64,000 nt of DNA from Collybiopsis luxurians FD-317 M1 (Eukaryota; Basidiomycota; Agaricomycetes; Agaricales; Omphalotaceae), in contig KN834755.1 in assembly GCA_000827265.1 (NCBI GenBank), forward strand, positions 62,001 to 126,000, read 5' to 3'. The position numbers and the translations under genes are program-made. Below, one piece after another: positions 12,813 through 24,218 of this stretch (positions are counted from its first letter, which is position 1; the number at the start of each line of letters is the position of its first letter). A model generated the notes under the pieces. That model searched no databases. It was not told the DNA's origin and was given only the letters and a program-made list of their open reading frames with translations.

Positions 12813-15800
12813 TTACCTCCGCCTAGGCATAACCTGCACTTGCGGCCTAATCCCCAACCTCATCGCACTCACCTCAACCTCAACCCTATCTCCCACCGTC
12901 AACCCCTCCACAACGGGCCGCACCGGATCATCCAAAAGAACAGCTCTAAGCCCAAGACTATCAAGCGATACCGTCGTCTGCCACTTCCTCGAATCGCGAT
13001 TGATCTCTGGATAAGTTCTCGTCGTGGCTACGAGCTTCCGGAAGGCTCCCGAGTCCGAGTCCGAGTTCGATGACGAGGAGGAGGAAAGGGAGGAACCAGA
13101 GGCAGGGTTAGCCAACTCGAACGAAGTCGAAGTCGACTTGAACCCCTCAAAACCACAAGCCTCAAACCTTCTCATCAACCACGCAACATTCCACCACGCC
13201 GAATATTGTCCCTGTACACGCTTACCCATCCGCTCAGCAGCACCATTCCGAATAGCAAAATCATCAAGCCACTCCCTACTAAACAACACCTTCTTCCCAC
13301 CATCGACTCCAATAACAGACGGTCCACCCGACGACGTCGACGACCGAGAGACATGTTCATGCACCAACGCATGCTTAATCTGCCAATGCACAACCATATC
13401 CCCAAACCGTCTCAACGGACTCGTACCCTTCGCGTACCCCTCCTCCGCCGGTATCCCAAGCCCCCAATGCTCCTTCAGATCAGTCGAATACCCCGCCACG
13501 CTGTCCCCCACAACATACTTCATGAGAGCCGCATCTCCAGGCGCAATATACCCATTACTCGTCCGAGCATCGAGTATATCAGCCAACGCCTGTTCCGACT
13601 GAATCACAGGAGGAGTAGCCCACCGACGGATGACGGGAATATCACGATCCCGCGCAAACATCGACGCAGCTCGCGAGGCAAGTTTCATCATCTCTGCGAC
13701 TAGAGAGCGCGAGCCGAGGTCATTCGTATCGTGGGTCAAGACACGGTACGACATGGACGGGAAGCCTCCGTAGCTACTGACAGGAACCTTGTCCACGGCA
13801 GAGGCATCCGATGACAAGCTTGAACCAGAATAAGACGGAAAGCTTCTTGCCCATACAATTGGAGAGTCGAATTCCGGCCACTTGATATCGTATAAACCCG
13901 CTTCAGCGCGAGAGAGGATGAACACATTATCTCGATACCTCCGAGCAACGAACGCCAATGCAGTCTTGTACAGGAGCTCAATATCACGAATAGAGCGTTC
14001 CGAAAACTCCGGGAAGGTGTGAGGAGCAGGTCTCCTTCCGAAAGGGTATTCATATCGATCGGGAGTGATTCCAAGAGCGCCGTCCACAGCTTCGTAGGAA
14101 GTGATGACGATATTTCGCACAACCCCAGGTCTAATAAGATAGTCGAGTATCGTACCAGAGGTCAAATCAACTTTGACGGAAAACGTGAGCGTCGGTTGGG
14201 ATTTGCCTGTCCCAGAGCCTGGCTGGTCATCGGCTTGACATCCGAGGGAGAAACCGTGAGTCGGGTGATGAGTGAAACTTTTGGGCAGCATTGAAAGGGT
14301 CCGTTGATAAAAGTAGACGCTCTGTACCCTGGCTTCAGCTTGTTTGGAAAGGAGGTGAGTAGGAGGGAGTAGAGAAGTCGGATCGGCGACGTGGACATGG
14401 ACCCAAGCTCTGTCAGGTTCATTCGGAAGAGATTCGACAGAAAGGCCGTCGTCCAGCTCTTTCGCGCCTATATCGTCGATTACATAGACCGGCATATCAC
14501 CAAAATCGTGGCGAATGGCTTCTGCTTGGTCGGTTGGGTAAAAATCCTCTGGACCAAGGATCTGGCCGGCGGGAGCTTGCGTGATGGAATTGCTCTTGTA
14601 GTACCTAAAAGAACGCTCTACGATCGCAATTCCCTCCGATTCTTGTCTCCCATCCAAGTCCAGGTCCAAATCGTCTCTTAGCTCCGTCACATTCTGCCAG
14701 GGCGCTACAGCACCTATATCGAGCAGGAGCCTATGAACGGTTTCATCAAAGACATCGCCTTCTTCGTAAATCTGCTTGACAATTTCCTGGACCACGGGAA
14801 GGAAGGGATCTTGTTGGGATCGATATTGTGGGCGGAGAAATTGCAGGAGGAATGTGATAATAGAAATATCGGAGGGAGACCATGTATGGGCTGGAACGAT
14901 AGCTTTCGTTGGAGGACCTATCCGGGTCTGAGATGGGTTCTGTTTAATCAAGTCTTTCGCCTTCCGAATAAACGCTTGCAACTTTCCCTCTTCATCGGCT
15001 CCTTTTGTCCATTTGCTAATCAACTCGAAGCGCTTCACATCCGCCAGCGGTCTCACTTCGAATTTCCTCGAAGTGTTGTAGTCATGGCTAACGACGAAAT
15101 GAAGAGAGTTGGACACGAGAAACTTGTGAGCCGCAAAAACATGAGCCACAGTTGGCTGCCTATTGGGTAAAAGCAGTCGAGCAACTTCAGCGATACTGAC
15201 TTGTCCCCACTTTGTTTCGTCGTCCTTCGCCCGAACGGTTTCGTACACGTCTAACCCTCGACTGGCAATAATATTGATGGCATCCTCGCAGTCCTTCTGT
15301 ATCACCCTCAGCTTTTTCAACACTTCCACTCTTGCGGCCAGCTCAGCCTTACTGCTCGCTATCGGACCCGAACCACAACGCGCAGCCAGATCGTACGAGG
15401 TAAAATTTGGGATATCGAATAGGACATCGTCACTGGTATGGGACCAAACTTCTCCAGTCGAGGAGAGCGAGTTGAAAGCCTTTTGACGATCGATATAGTC
15501 ATATCCAAGGATGACAGCATTAGTAGATGTGGAAGATCTGCATAATATTAGCATTGAGAGCGAGCAAGACATGAGAGTTAACACACCTCCGGATTTCAAC
15601 AAAAGTACCCGGTTCTAATACCAGACTGCTAGTTTCTGACACTATATCTCCAGTACCAGGAAGCGTATTATCCTTCAACCTTTCACCAGCATGAACAAAA
15701 GCTGTTTTATCCAATGAATTTGCTCTAAAACCTTTCACTGAGGGAATTTTGCTCGCGAGGCGTTTAAACTCGCCGTCTATGATAGTACCTAGTTTTAAAA

Positions 15801-16125
15801 AGTAGAAACAATGGCAAAATGACCTAGACGTACTCGATGTAGGACTATGTTTCCATCCCGGAGGGGGGGACGCGTTCTTCTTCAGTAGTGACTCGACATG
15901 ATTCGTGAATAGCTCAAACTGTTCGTTAGAGGGTGCGGGTCGAGATGGAAGTGGTTTCTTCTGGTCTGGGATAGGAAGACCGTTGACGGTCGTTGTACCC
16001 TTGTGCTTTTTCTGAGCAGCAGCGGAACAAGAAAAGGTTGATTTCGAATCGACCGTAGTACCTGGCCGCAATGTCCTTGAGGCTAATCGACTTGAACGTG
16101 CGGTCGACCCATATACGCCGTACAT
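12813..16125 (-). CDS. Mitochondrial RNase II-family exoribonuclease (Dss1/Msu1, CYT-4-like)
   Basis: Three exons join exactly: 15834-16125, 15587-15788 and 12813-15537, with introns of 45 and 49 nt. They give 1,072 residues. The N-terminus is Arg/Ser-rich (begins MYGVYGSTARSSRLASRT) and could be a mitochondrial presequence. The RNB domain is clear from about residue 480: 'VYVIDDIGAKELDDGLSVE' carries the metal-binding Asp set. Glu replaces one Asp, as I recall for Dss1/CYT-4 proteins. 'AWVHVHVADPTSLLPP' and 'TLSMLPKSFTHH' follow. A short beta-rich S1-like tail ends '...VQVMPRRR'. In yeast this enzyme is the nuclease of the mitochondrial degradosome with the helicase Suv3. A probable 5' UTR intron ends just upstream (acceptor ttcttacag near 16140). 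Cytosolic Dis3-like identity is less likely. Confidence 0.88.
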
Positions 16126-16140
16126 CGACCTATGTTGCTG

Positions 16141-17363
16141 TAAGAAACATGGTAGGTAAAGGTAAGGAGACTCACTACGCGTGCAAGACGTGAACGGTGA
16201 AAAGAGTGGTAGTGTCCAATGCCTGTGAAGAATTTGTGAGCTGACTAAGCAAGGTTTCCTGCGAAAACATGGCAAATCGTACTCAACTACTTCGCTTGCC
16301 TTCAGTATAGCTTCTACAGTGTAGTAAAATAGATATAACATCAAATTAATGTGTTTTTAGTATCTTATATATTTTAAATCATAGAATTAGAGCCAAAATT
16401 TGTTGTGAGAGGCATATAGCACTTAAGTGCCAGAAGGTATAGCTGGATCGAGGTTTGCAGCGATAACTGGCAAGCCGTGACAATTTTGAAGCTGCAGCCA
16501 TGGAGCAAAGCGTTGATAGAAGTATAAGCAATAGAAATGAGGGTATATAGCCTCAGCGGAAGAGGAAAGTGAATGGGGGAAGGATTGGTATGCGACCGAA
16601 GCGAGATTTTATACATGATGTAATCACAACTTTTGTCTAAGTCCCAGCCAAATCTTGCGAAATCGACTTGTAGTGTATAACCCCCCCTGGCTACAAAACT
16701 TTGAGAGGGAAACTTGTTTATTTTCCCTCAACAAAAAAAATGTTCTGCCCTAAACTCCTTCATTTTTCTTTCTTGTTAATTTATCTGCTAATTATGACTG
16801 AACTTTAACAATATCTTTGTTAATAGGATATATTGTACAAAATGGGGCAGAACATATCAAAGAGACTAGCATTCTAAGCATTTTATCTCTATAAATCTAT
16901 GCGGAATCCCTTGTCATTGCTATACTATCTGCCCTTGCCATGTTTTCGAAGTTTTTTCGTACAAAACGCCCAAATAAGCGCCCAAATTTTTCGCAGGCGT
17001 TGGACACTACCAAAAAGAGCAATTCAAGAAGCTGAAACTTTGGGCGTCAAATTAAAATGACTGGCAGGCACTTGACTTGAGTGCCTCCGCTCGAAGACAT
17101 TTGCCACCCAATGGCGTTGGCTTTGGGGGAGCATTTATCATCCCAGAATCTTGGAGAAAACGACCCAGGCCTACGAATAACAACATTTGATTTAACTAGA
17201 CTCTGGAAACCAGATATCTAACTCAAAAAATACTAGTAGTTCGGAACTCTTCGTTTTTTCTACAATGACCAAATGCCACCACTGCTTTGAATCTACTGGT
17301 ACTTCCGGCTCTCACATATACAAGATAATCTCCAGTCCAATATGGCCTATTTAGAGTCAAGCG
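16141..17363. other. Intergenic: 5' flank of RNB gene, no supported gene
   Basis: It contains the 5' UTR and promoter of the RNB gene. It also holds two small hairpins: gagggaaa with tttccctc at 16705-16729, and aggcact with agtgcct near 17065-17082. No coding model is supported. Confidence 0.5.
16740..16855. repeat. 116-bp segment with 11-bp inverted ends (possible tiny MITE or hairpin)
   Basis: It begins atgttctgccc (16740-16750) and ends gggcagaacat (16845-16855), a perfect 11-bp inverted repeat. The interior is AT-rich. I found no convincing target duplication, so a mobile origin is unproven. Confidence 0.4.
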
Positions 17364-18780
17364 TCACTCACAGTGTACCACCCTCCATTGCTTTGCCAAA
17401 TCAATGCCTGCCTTGATAGCATCCAGCCGTTCAGGCGATCTGAACTTGATTGAACACTTGAAAGGGGACGGTCGACTGGGAGAAATAATTATCATCACCG
17501 ACGCATTTATTCAAACTTGCACAGAAAAAGTCACGCATCTTCGCAACTTCCCACTGTCATACTCTATCAGTGGGTCTATAATCTGTCCAATTGCATCCAA
17601 CGCATTCGAGATATATCGAACACTGCGAGAACAGAGGCGACCCTAATCCAAATAGCGGATAAGACCATATCTTTTCCCGGGTAGATTCGACGGCCAAACC
17701 CTAATCCCACGTCGTTTAGGGAATTTATATTTCACTGACCACCTTCGGGGCGAATAATGATCTCGGTTGAAGGTATAAGGATCACTGAAGATTCTCTCGT
17801 CGTGCAGTATGGCCCTGAGTGCATGGCCTTCCGTGAGTGCGACTTATGGATGACTTGTCAGAAGAGCTTACCGTGTTTTTTTTTTTTCTGATATTCTGGA
17901 TACTTGACCATCGCCAGGAAAAAGCTCGCAAGGGCAGTGACTGTTGTGTCGGTTCCCGCTGAGATTCGAAAGCAAGGAAGAATTCATCTTCGCAAGGTCC
18001 GCAAGTACTACCTTAATACATCGTGCCTGCCGTCTCCATAATTACCTTCTCTTCTTTGCCCTTCTCAAGATTACCGCTGAGATTTTGCATACAATGTGCG
18101 ACAAAGCAAGGCTCCGCTCTTCCCTCGGCCTGGCAGAAATGAATTTGACAACTCTAGACGCAGATGCACGGTACTCACTACTTGACGTTTAATCACAGAA
18201 GATAGTTGGTGTAAAACTTGCTCCATATCCTCCCTCCGTACTTGAGCCTTACGCTGGATTGAGGCCCCAGAGATCCAAGCAGGTACGTATTGTAGCCAGG
18301 GCAAGGAATCCTGTAGGAATATAGTAGATACAATCGAGTAGTGTATAATTGTACACCACAAGGAAATTCGATGGTAGACACGCCGATATGAATCCAGTAG
18401 AGGCTCGTTGGGCAATATCTATGTGGACGGAATCTTTAACTGCTTTAATGTCGAATCCGTAGATTACTGAAAAGATGGATTGAACCAGCCATTCTTCCGG
18501 CCAAAATTCGGTACACTTAGATAACAGAAATGCGAATGGGTGTCATCAAAGGGATACTGACCTTCACATATGATCCAGATATCTTTCTGGTGGCTTGTAT
18601 ATGTCGAGGAGAAAGCTTCGCACGGCTTTAAGTTCTTGAGGTTCATAATTCTCGGGAAGATTAGGGGTGATGTGTTTTACTAAAGGAGGTCTGTGAAAAC
18701 TTCCTTTCGACGAGCTCTCCATTTGGCAGTCGGGTCCGTACGACATATTGACAAAGTTCCATTTCCAGCTGTATCAATGA
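17364..18780 (-). pseudogene. Cytochrome P450 pseudogene (CYP64-like group)
   Basis: Pieces of one P450 can be read in order along the minus strand but in different frames. 18564-18746 has the helix C to E stretch, 'RPPLVKHITP...VRSFLLDIYKPPERYLDH'. Near 18071-18330 is 'LPWLQYVPAWISGA'. Near 17880-17965 is the oxygen-binding I-helix, 'ISAGTDTTVTALASFFLAM'. The C-terminus near 17364-17470 is 'PFKCSIKFRSPE'. The heme loop reads 'GFGRRIYPGKDM': the heme-binding cysteine is tyrosine (codon 17681-17683). Just after it the frame shifts between 'VLAVFDIS' and 'NALDAIGQIIDPL'. Missing ligand plus frameshifts make it non-functional. The N-terminal part may extend to about 19.2 kb, where 'NIAGLFSICTKP'-like sequence occurs. 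In fungi these enzymes usually oxidise secondary metabolites or xenobiotics. Confidence 0.75.
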
Positions 18781-19485
18781 TCTCTAAGCTCGACTTTGTG
18801 CTTGCGGGTGTCTTGCACTTACCCTAACCTAGGTCAGCATAGGTCAATATCATACCACGCAGATAACATTCATGATGGCCTCACAATTCGTTCTTCATCA
18901 TGAATTTAGGTCTAGCAACACGGATTAGCATTTCAAGCGACTCGGTTTTACAGAAAGTTATGACCTCTCAGAGTACCTAGCTCCTCTTTTCTTAAGTAGC
19001 TCCTTCGTGGCTTCGTACATATTGAGAATAATCCTGCGATATTGACAATGTCAAACTCTGGATTAAGAAAGTAGGTATCAGTGAATATGGAATCAAAATG
19101 AGGCAATGTAAGAAACATATGCGGTATTGGTAAGAAGACTCACTACGCCGAAAGAAATTCTTAACCGTATGTGTTGAGATATAAAACCCCCCATGCAACC
19201 CTCTCCGAATGCATTGCAATGGTCCATAAGCGCAATAAAATAGATAGTCATGCTTTCCGACTTATGCTCAAAGTACTACTGGATGCATGAGACAAGGTTG
19301 CTCTGTGCCTTTTTTGCATGCAGTATTAGCCGAATCCTTGGTGCTAAGTAGTAAGGCGCCGTATAGGGGTCAAGTAAGTGAGTACAAGTCCACAGCCGCC
19401 TTCGCTCTGGCGAGTCCCGCTGGGAGCCTTCCGGAAGCTCTTTTCTAGTTCAGAACTTTATTTGGTCTTCGTTTTTGCCATTCGT

Positions 19486-19740
19486 CTATAATACTTTTGA
19501 TTCTGACGAAGCTCTCGACTCCAATATGACTCGAGTGTCACGCACAATTGCCTGTGTAACTCCACTCCGACGCATCTGAGTTATTGCAACCTGTAACAAC
19601 ACCGTAAGAATAGAGACGACCGTGATCCAAATAGTAAATAAAGCCATATGTTTCTCTGGGCAGAATCGACAGTCAAACTCTCCATTTATGCCACTGATCA
19701 CTTTCAGCCTGATGAATGTACTGGCATCCCCATGCGTAGC
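19486..19740 (-). pseudogene. Second cytochrome P450 C-terminal fragment
   Basis: This open stretch includes 'DCRFCPEKHMALFTIWITVVSILTVL', a worn copy of the P450 heme loop (consensus FGxGRRxCPGKHMA) and the following L helix. Here the cysteine survives, but the preceding FGFGR residues are lost and Gly is Glu. It lies upstream (in minus-strand order) of the first P450 pseudogene and duplicates its C-terminal part. So it is the remnant of a separate, tandem P450 gene. No complete gene can be rebuilt. Confidence 0.6.
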
Positions 19741-19869
19741 CCTCCGATGTAGATCAATGGATCTTTACACATTTCGCTCAGCAAGAACGTTTTCCAACCC
19801 CGGGCTGAACCGGCATTTGACATGCTTGACACGGTGTAAACAGAAGCTCAGTGACATTGATTGAACTAC

Positions 19870-21670
19870 CAATCATCTCTACGCGCAGCCCACTCCATTT
19901 GCTTTACGTTTGAAAGCACAACACTTACTTACCTGGGACTCGGACTTTAGTGCAGCGAGTAACCACACTCAGATTGGCGGGCCGGAAGATGATGGACAGT
20001 TTACGAAGCTAGAAGGCAAAATACTGGAAGGTCATCAGGAACAACGGCCAAGCAGTAGGAACTTGAACGTACCCTCATCCGTTGGCCCCAGGTCATCACG
20101 CACCAAGATTACATTCCAACAACTGGCGAATGGGGAATCAGGGTCAAAGGTATGGCTCCTAGGTTGCCGTAAAGTTGTCCCTCTGCTCATAGAGTGATTT
20201 TGTTGTATTATAATCATGATGCAATTAATTTCAGCGATTGGTACTAATCATTGTCTCAGGATTGCAACCTAAAATGTCGGTATAGGAAAACTTTTGCATT
20301 ATGAAGCAGATGAGCTCCATTTTTTCTATATATTGTAAATATATCCTAAGCTTCAATTCAATCAAGTTTCAGGATTTTAAAATGGCTCCAGGTATGGCCA
20401 ATGCGAAGCCGGTTTGAGGTCAGAAAATGGCTGGAGTTGTAAACCGGTCCGACGATTCCGAAGCGTATGGGAAAATTGCAGCTTCTGTGTTCTTGACTTG
20501 TTCGAAGCAAGTTCTAGGTGTTACTCAAGTCTGAAAAATTGCAGAACAGATTAGTTATTAAATAGGTGCAATTTAGTTGTAGTATGATTCCTAGGAGTTT
20601 TGAAGCAGTCAAAGTATGAGCCGGCTTCGAAAATTGAACTGCAATTGAAGTTTCGATGCTTTCCAAAAATCCCCAATAGTTTCCTCCTAAAATTCTACGA
20701 AATAAAGTTGACAGGTCTCTTGAATACATGCATAAAAGCTTGTATTGAAATTTGAAGTGTGCTGTATCAGAATTGCACTCAAATGAAATAAATTTTTGGC
20801 CCGATTGCAACTTTGGGACATTGATAGTGCCTTTTACAGTGCTCAAAAAAGTTTTAGAAGATTGAGGCAGAGTGGCATTCTGGAAGTAACTCTGATCATT
20901 TGAAAGCGAAACGCTCAGAAACTCCTGAAAGAAATAAAACTCAAAAAGTGGTTTGACTCGGCCCGGCGTTCATTTCAGTTTAGATAGAGTGGGGTCACGT
21001 GGGGCCTGAGTTCAGTTTGGGGCCATCAGTTTGAATTTTGCATCATTGATGGTAAAAATGAGATCTTAAATATCATTTCTGATGTACTGGTATTTGTACC
21101 CCATCCTAGCATTCTTTTCTTTGAAAGCAGTTGAAGTTTGATCTGAGACTTTACTGTGACTATTTGTTTTACTATCTTTGTATTTTCAATATTTTGTATA
21201 TATTTTATCGGGCTGTCTGTCACCAACTGTATTTTGGTTTCCGGTATATGTAGCATTGCAGTGGGAAATTTTCCATAACATTTCAAAATTCAGGTGTGGG
21301 CTTGAGGATTTTGAGACATCATGGTGAGGCCATTTAAGGTCTTTTTGTTGCCCAGTGTGAGGAACACTGAACAGATTTGGCCGGAGGCATGAGATATCAT
21401 TAACAAACTGTTCAGTTTTGTTTCTTCCAAGTGGTATCTGACTTTTGCTTATGTGAAGATCGCATCACGTTCTCTGTTTCATATTATACGTCATCATTTG
21501 CACACCAGGTATAAAGAAAAAAAAATAGGTAAACATATGCAGGTCTTGTCATTATTTGTGGCAGTGCACAAAAAAGTATATAAAGGAATTGCTCCTCAGC
21601 ATTTTTTTTCGACTTCCTACTATTATAATTTGGAGAATAAATATGAAGCAATCAGCTGATCTGGTGACAA
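19870..21670. other. No supported gene; AT-rich flank of the mobile-element island
   Basis: Open frames here are short and lack motifs. From about 20.2 kb the sequence becomes AT-rich and CpG-poor, with many tgca/ttgca words, as in the Helitron that follows. It may be the Helitron 5' non-coding region, but a 5' TC terminus could not be located. Confidence 0.4.
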
Positions 21671-21759
21671 GTGCAAGTAGGAAGCGTTCTCATACAGAAC
21701 GTGCAATGTGTACATTTTTGCCTTTTCTTCCTCATTTTGCATATTGATATCAACCTTTG

Positions 21760-23013
21760 TTCAGCTGATCAATGCTATATTGAGCTAGATGATCAACGGA
21801 AGCGGGCCATTTTTCATTATATTATTGGCCATCTTCCTCCTGATGTGAAATCATATGCTCAGTTGCTGTCCTTCGCAGCTGACCACAAGATATCATGAGG
21901 AACAGCTGCAGTCATAAGTAGCAAACTAAGGACCCATGTATGTTCAGCATTGTGTTTAATCCAGCTATCGCACTATGAAGTGGCTGTTGCTGCTTTGCCT
22001 GAGTTGGCACTATGTCTATGGTAACCCCAATCAAAACTTCATCAAACATGTCTCCCCAACTAGTAGGTAACATACCCTGTGTCAAATGTCAGCCTTGTAC
22101 TATTCTTTTCCTCACATCTGATATCTGTGCAATAGTTGCATATGTTGAAGGGATTGCAGTCAGTGACAAGAGGAATGTTTTTCAGTATCTTGTTTCCACT
22201 TTATTACCAACTGCAGATAATATGCGGAGGGTGATGTTTGCGGTTGAGCATGGACTAAGTGTCAATTTCCTGCTTTCCAGAAGGCTGACAAATGATATAA
22301 TATACCATGAATGTTCCAAATCATGCTGCATCCATGCAGAGGATCAGGTTGCTGCTCATACTATACTACCAATTCCTTCCTTTCAATCAGCTTCTACCAA
22401 ATGCAAAGATTGCCAATGGTGGAGAGAAAACTGGCCACAAATAAATAGTGAAAATGATTCAAAGCAGGTAAGAATTATTTTTAGATTTTATAGCTTACTG
22501 GAACAATAAATGTGCACATTGCAGATGTTACAAGAGTTCCTTGATGATGTCAATGGTTCCTCTCTCAAGAAAAGCCCTTGTTCATTTTGCAATTGCAATG
22601 AATTAATGAAGTGTTCAAGGAGGTGTGAAGTGGGTGAACTTGATATCAGTTTACTGGAGCAAAACACTGCTCATTTGCGCAAATTAAAAGGGCAACCACT
22701 AATTGCATCTCATAAAATTGTAAATGGTGGTTATAATCTTTGTCACCTCTGTGTCCATTCTGTGAAGGGGAATAAATTTGTATCAATTCCTCTTCTGAGT
22801 TGGGCAAATGGTTGTTGGATTGGTGAAGTTCCTGACCAATTATCTGGTTTAACATATTTGGAAGAGTTGGTGATTGCTCAAGCTCATTCTACCAAGTGCT
22901 GGGCAAAACTAAATGAGGGAAGAAAAGATAAACCTCACAATCAGCCAAGTGCATCAGGCAATGTTTGCATTCATCCACATGAAATTCGAAACATTGCTCA
23001 GCAACTTCCATGC
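21760..23013 (+). pseudogene. Helitron protein, N-terminal part (before insertion)
   Basis: Open pieces at about 21760-21898, 22012-22470 and 22525-23013 belong to one protein. The last two are joined by an intron (donor gtaaga after 'NDSKQ', acceptor ttgcag at 22519-22524). Cys-rich segments (KCKDCQWW, SFCNCNEL) are followed by 'LSGLTYLEELVIAQAHSTKC', a block typical of the DUF6570 region at the start of fungal Helitron helicases. The piece ends at codon TGC (Cys) at 23011-23013, exactly where the LTR begins. The earliest pieces are separated by stops. Confidence 0.6.
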
Positions 23014-24133
23014 TGTCAGGAGCCATTCCTGTTTCAAGAAATTACCGATAAATAATTAAATAATTATTAGAAATATTTTCAGAGTGTAAAAATCTCTAGA
23101 GAGCTCTCTGATAAGATAAGGTAGGAGATTCTGCTTACTCATTGAGCTCAGGTCATATTACAATGAGTCATGGATACTATAAAAGGCTAATGAAGCTTTT
23201 GAAAATTTTAAGCGGAGTCAACTAGAGTCAATTGGAGTTGTTGTGAGTCAAATTGCTTAAATAGGAAGTAATATAATTTTTGTAATATAAATACTTGGGG
23301 ATTTTGAGCCTTAAGAAAAAAAAGAAAAAGAACTCTTCCCCCCACTTTATCTACCACTCTAAATAAAGTTTTACCTTACACTTACTTTCTAAGAGCTTTG
23401 TGCAAGCTGTATCAGTGAATCCAGTTGTACTAGTTGGTTAGATTTAAGTNNNNNNNNNNNNNNNNNNNNNNNNNNNNNNNNNNNNNNNNNNNNNNNNNNN
23501 NNNNNNNNNNNNNNNAACTAGAGTCAATTGGAGTTGTTGTGAGTCAAATTGCTTAAATAGGAAGTAATATAATTTTTGTAATATAAATACTTGGGGATTT
23601 TGAGCCTTAAGAAAAAAAAGAAAAAGAACTCTTCCCCCCACTTTATCTACCACTCTAAATAAAGTTTTACCTTACACTTACTTTCTAAGAGCTTTGTGCA
23701 AGCTGTATCAGTGAATCCAGTTGTACTAGTTGGTTAGATTTAAGTTCTAAAGTTAAAGTCCAAGTCAAGTTATACCATTTAAGCTAGCTAGACCCACCGA
23801 GAGGCTAGTAGTTTGAGCTACCATTTTACACTGTCAAGTTATTATAGTCTAAGCAAGCTAGTCCCAGGGCGGTCAGTTGTTTCAGGCTCATGTTTACCAG
23901 TTACTGAAAGTTATATATCAAAGAAAGTCCACCAAGTCAAGTTACCATTACCGAATACCAGTACCGACCAGTCTACAGTTTACCAGTACTGAATTACTCC
24001 CACTGATTACTTTAAAGGCCAAACAAACTCACAGTCCTAGTTAGTGCCTTGCGTCTTTACAATACCGCATCTAACGCACCTGCCTAACTGAACCCAGGTA
24101 GTTTGTTTTTATTAAACACACCGATACCTGACA
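23014..24133 (+). repeat. 5' LTR (with internal N gap and artefactual duplication)
   Basis: It is bounded by TGTCAGG and CCTGACA. It carries a TATA box (TATAAAAG, 23178-23185) and a polyadenylation signal (AATAAA, 23362-23367). The N run at 23450-23515 is followed by sequence that repeats 23220-23449 exactly in place. The real LTR is therefore probably about 824 bp, not 1,120. Confidence 0.9.
23450..23515. other. Assembly gap (66 N) in 5' LTR
   Basis: A run of N is flanked by the same LTR segment on both sides (23220 onward and 23516 onward). This indicates that two overlapping contigs were scaffolded rather than merged. Confidence 0.9.
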
Positions 24134-24139
24134 TCTTTT

Positions 24140-24157
24140 TGGAGCCCACCGCGAGGG
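24140..24157 (+). promoter_or_regulatory. Probable primer-binding site
   Basis: The sequence tggagcccaccgcgaggg starts six bases after the 5' LTR and begins with TGG, as expected for pairing with a tRNA CCA end. The matching tRNA was not identified. Confidence 0.45.
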
Positions 24158-24218
24158 AGCCTAAAGTCATAACTTCCTCGCTACTGAAATCAGATTTTTA
24201 CAACTGAACAACTACGAA

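Noticed and set aside
12757..15486. Many plus-strand open frames between 12.8 and 15.5 kb
   Set aside because: All lie opposite the 929-codon RNB exon on the minus strand and show no motifs of their own.
16740..16855. Calling the 116-bp inverted-repeat segment a transposon
   Set aside because: No target duplication or second copy in the window; kept only as a low-confidence repeat.
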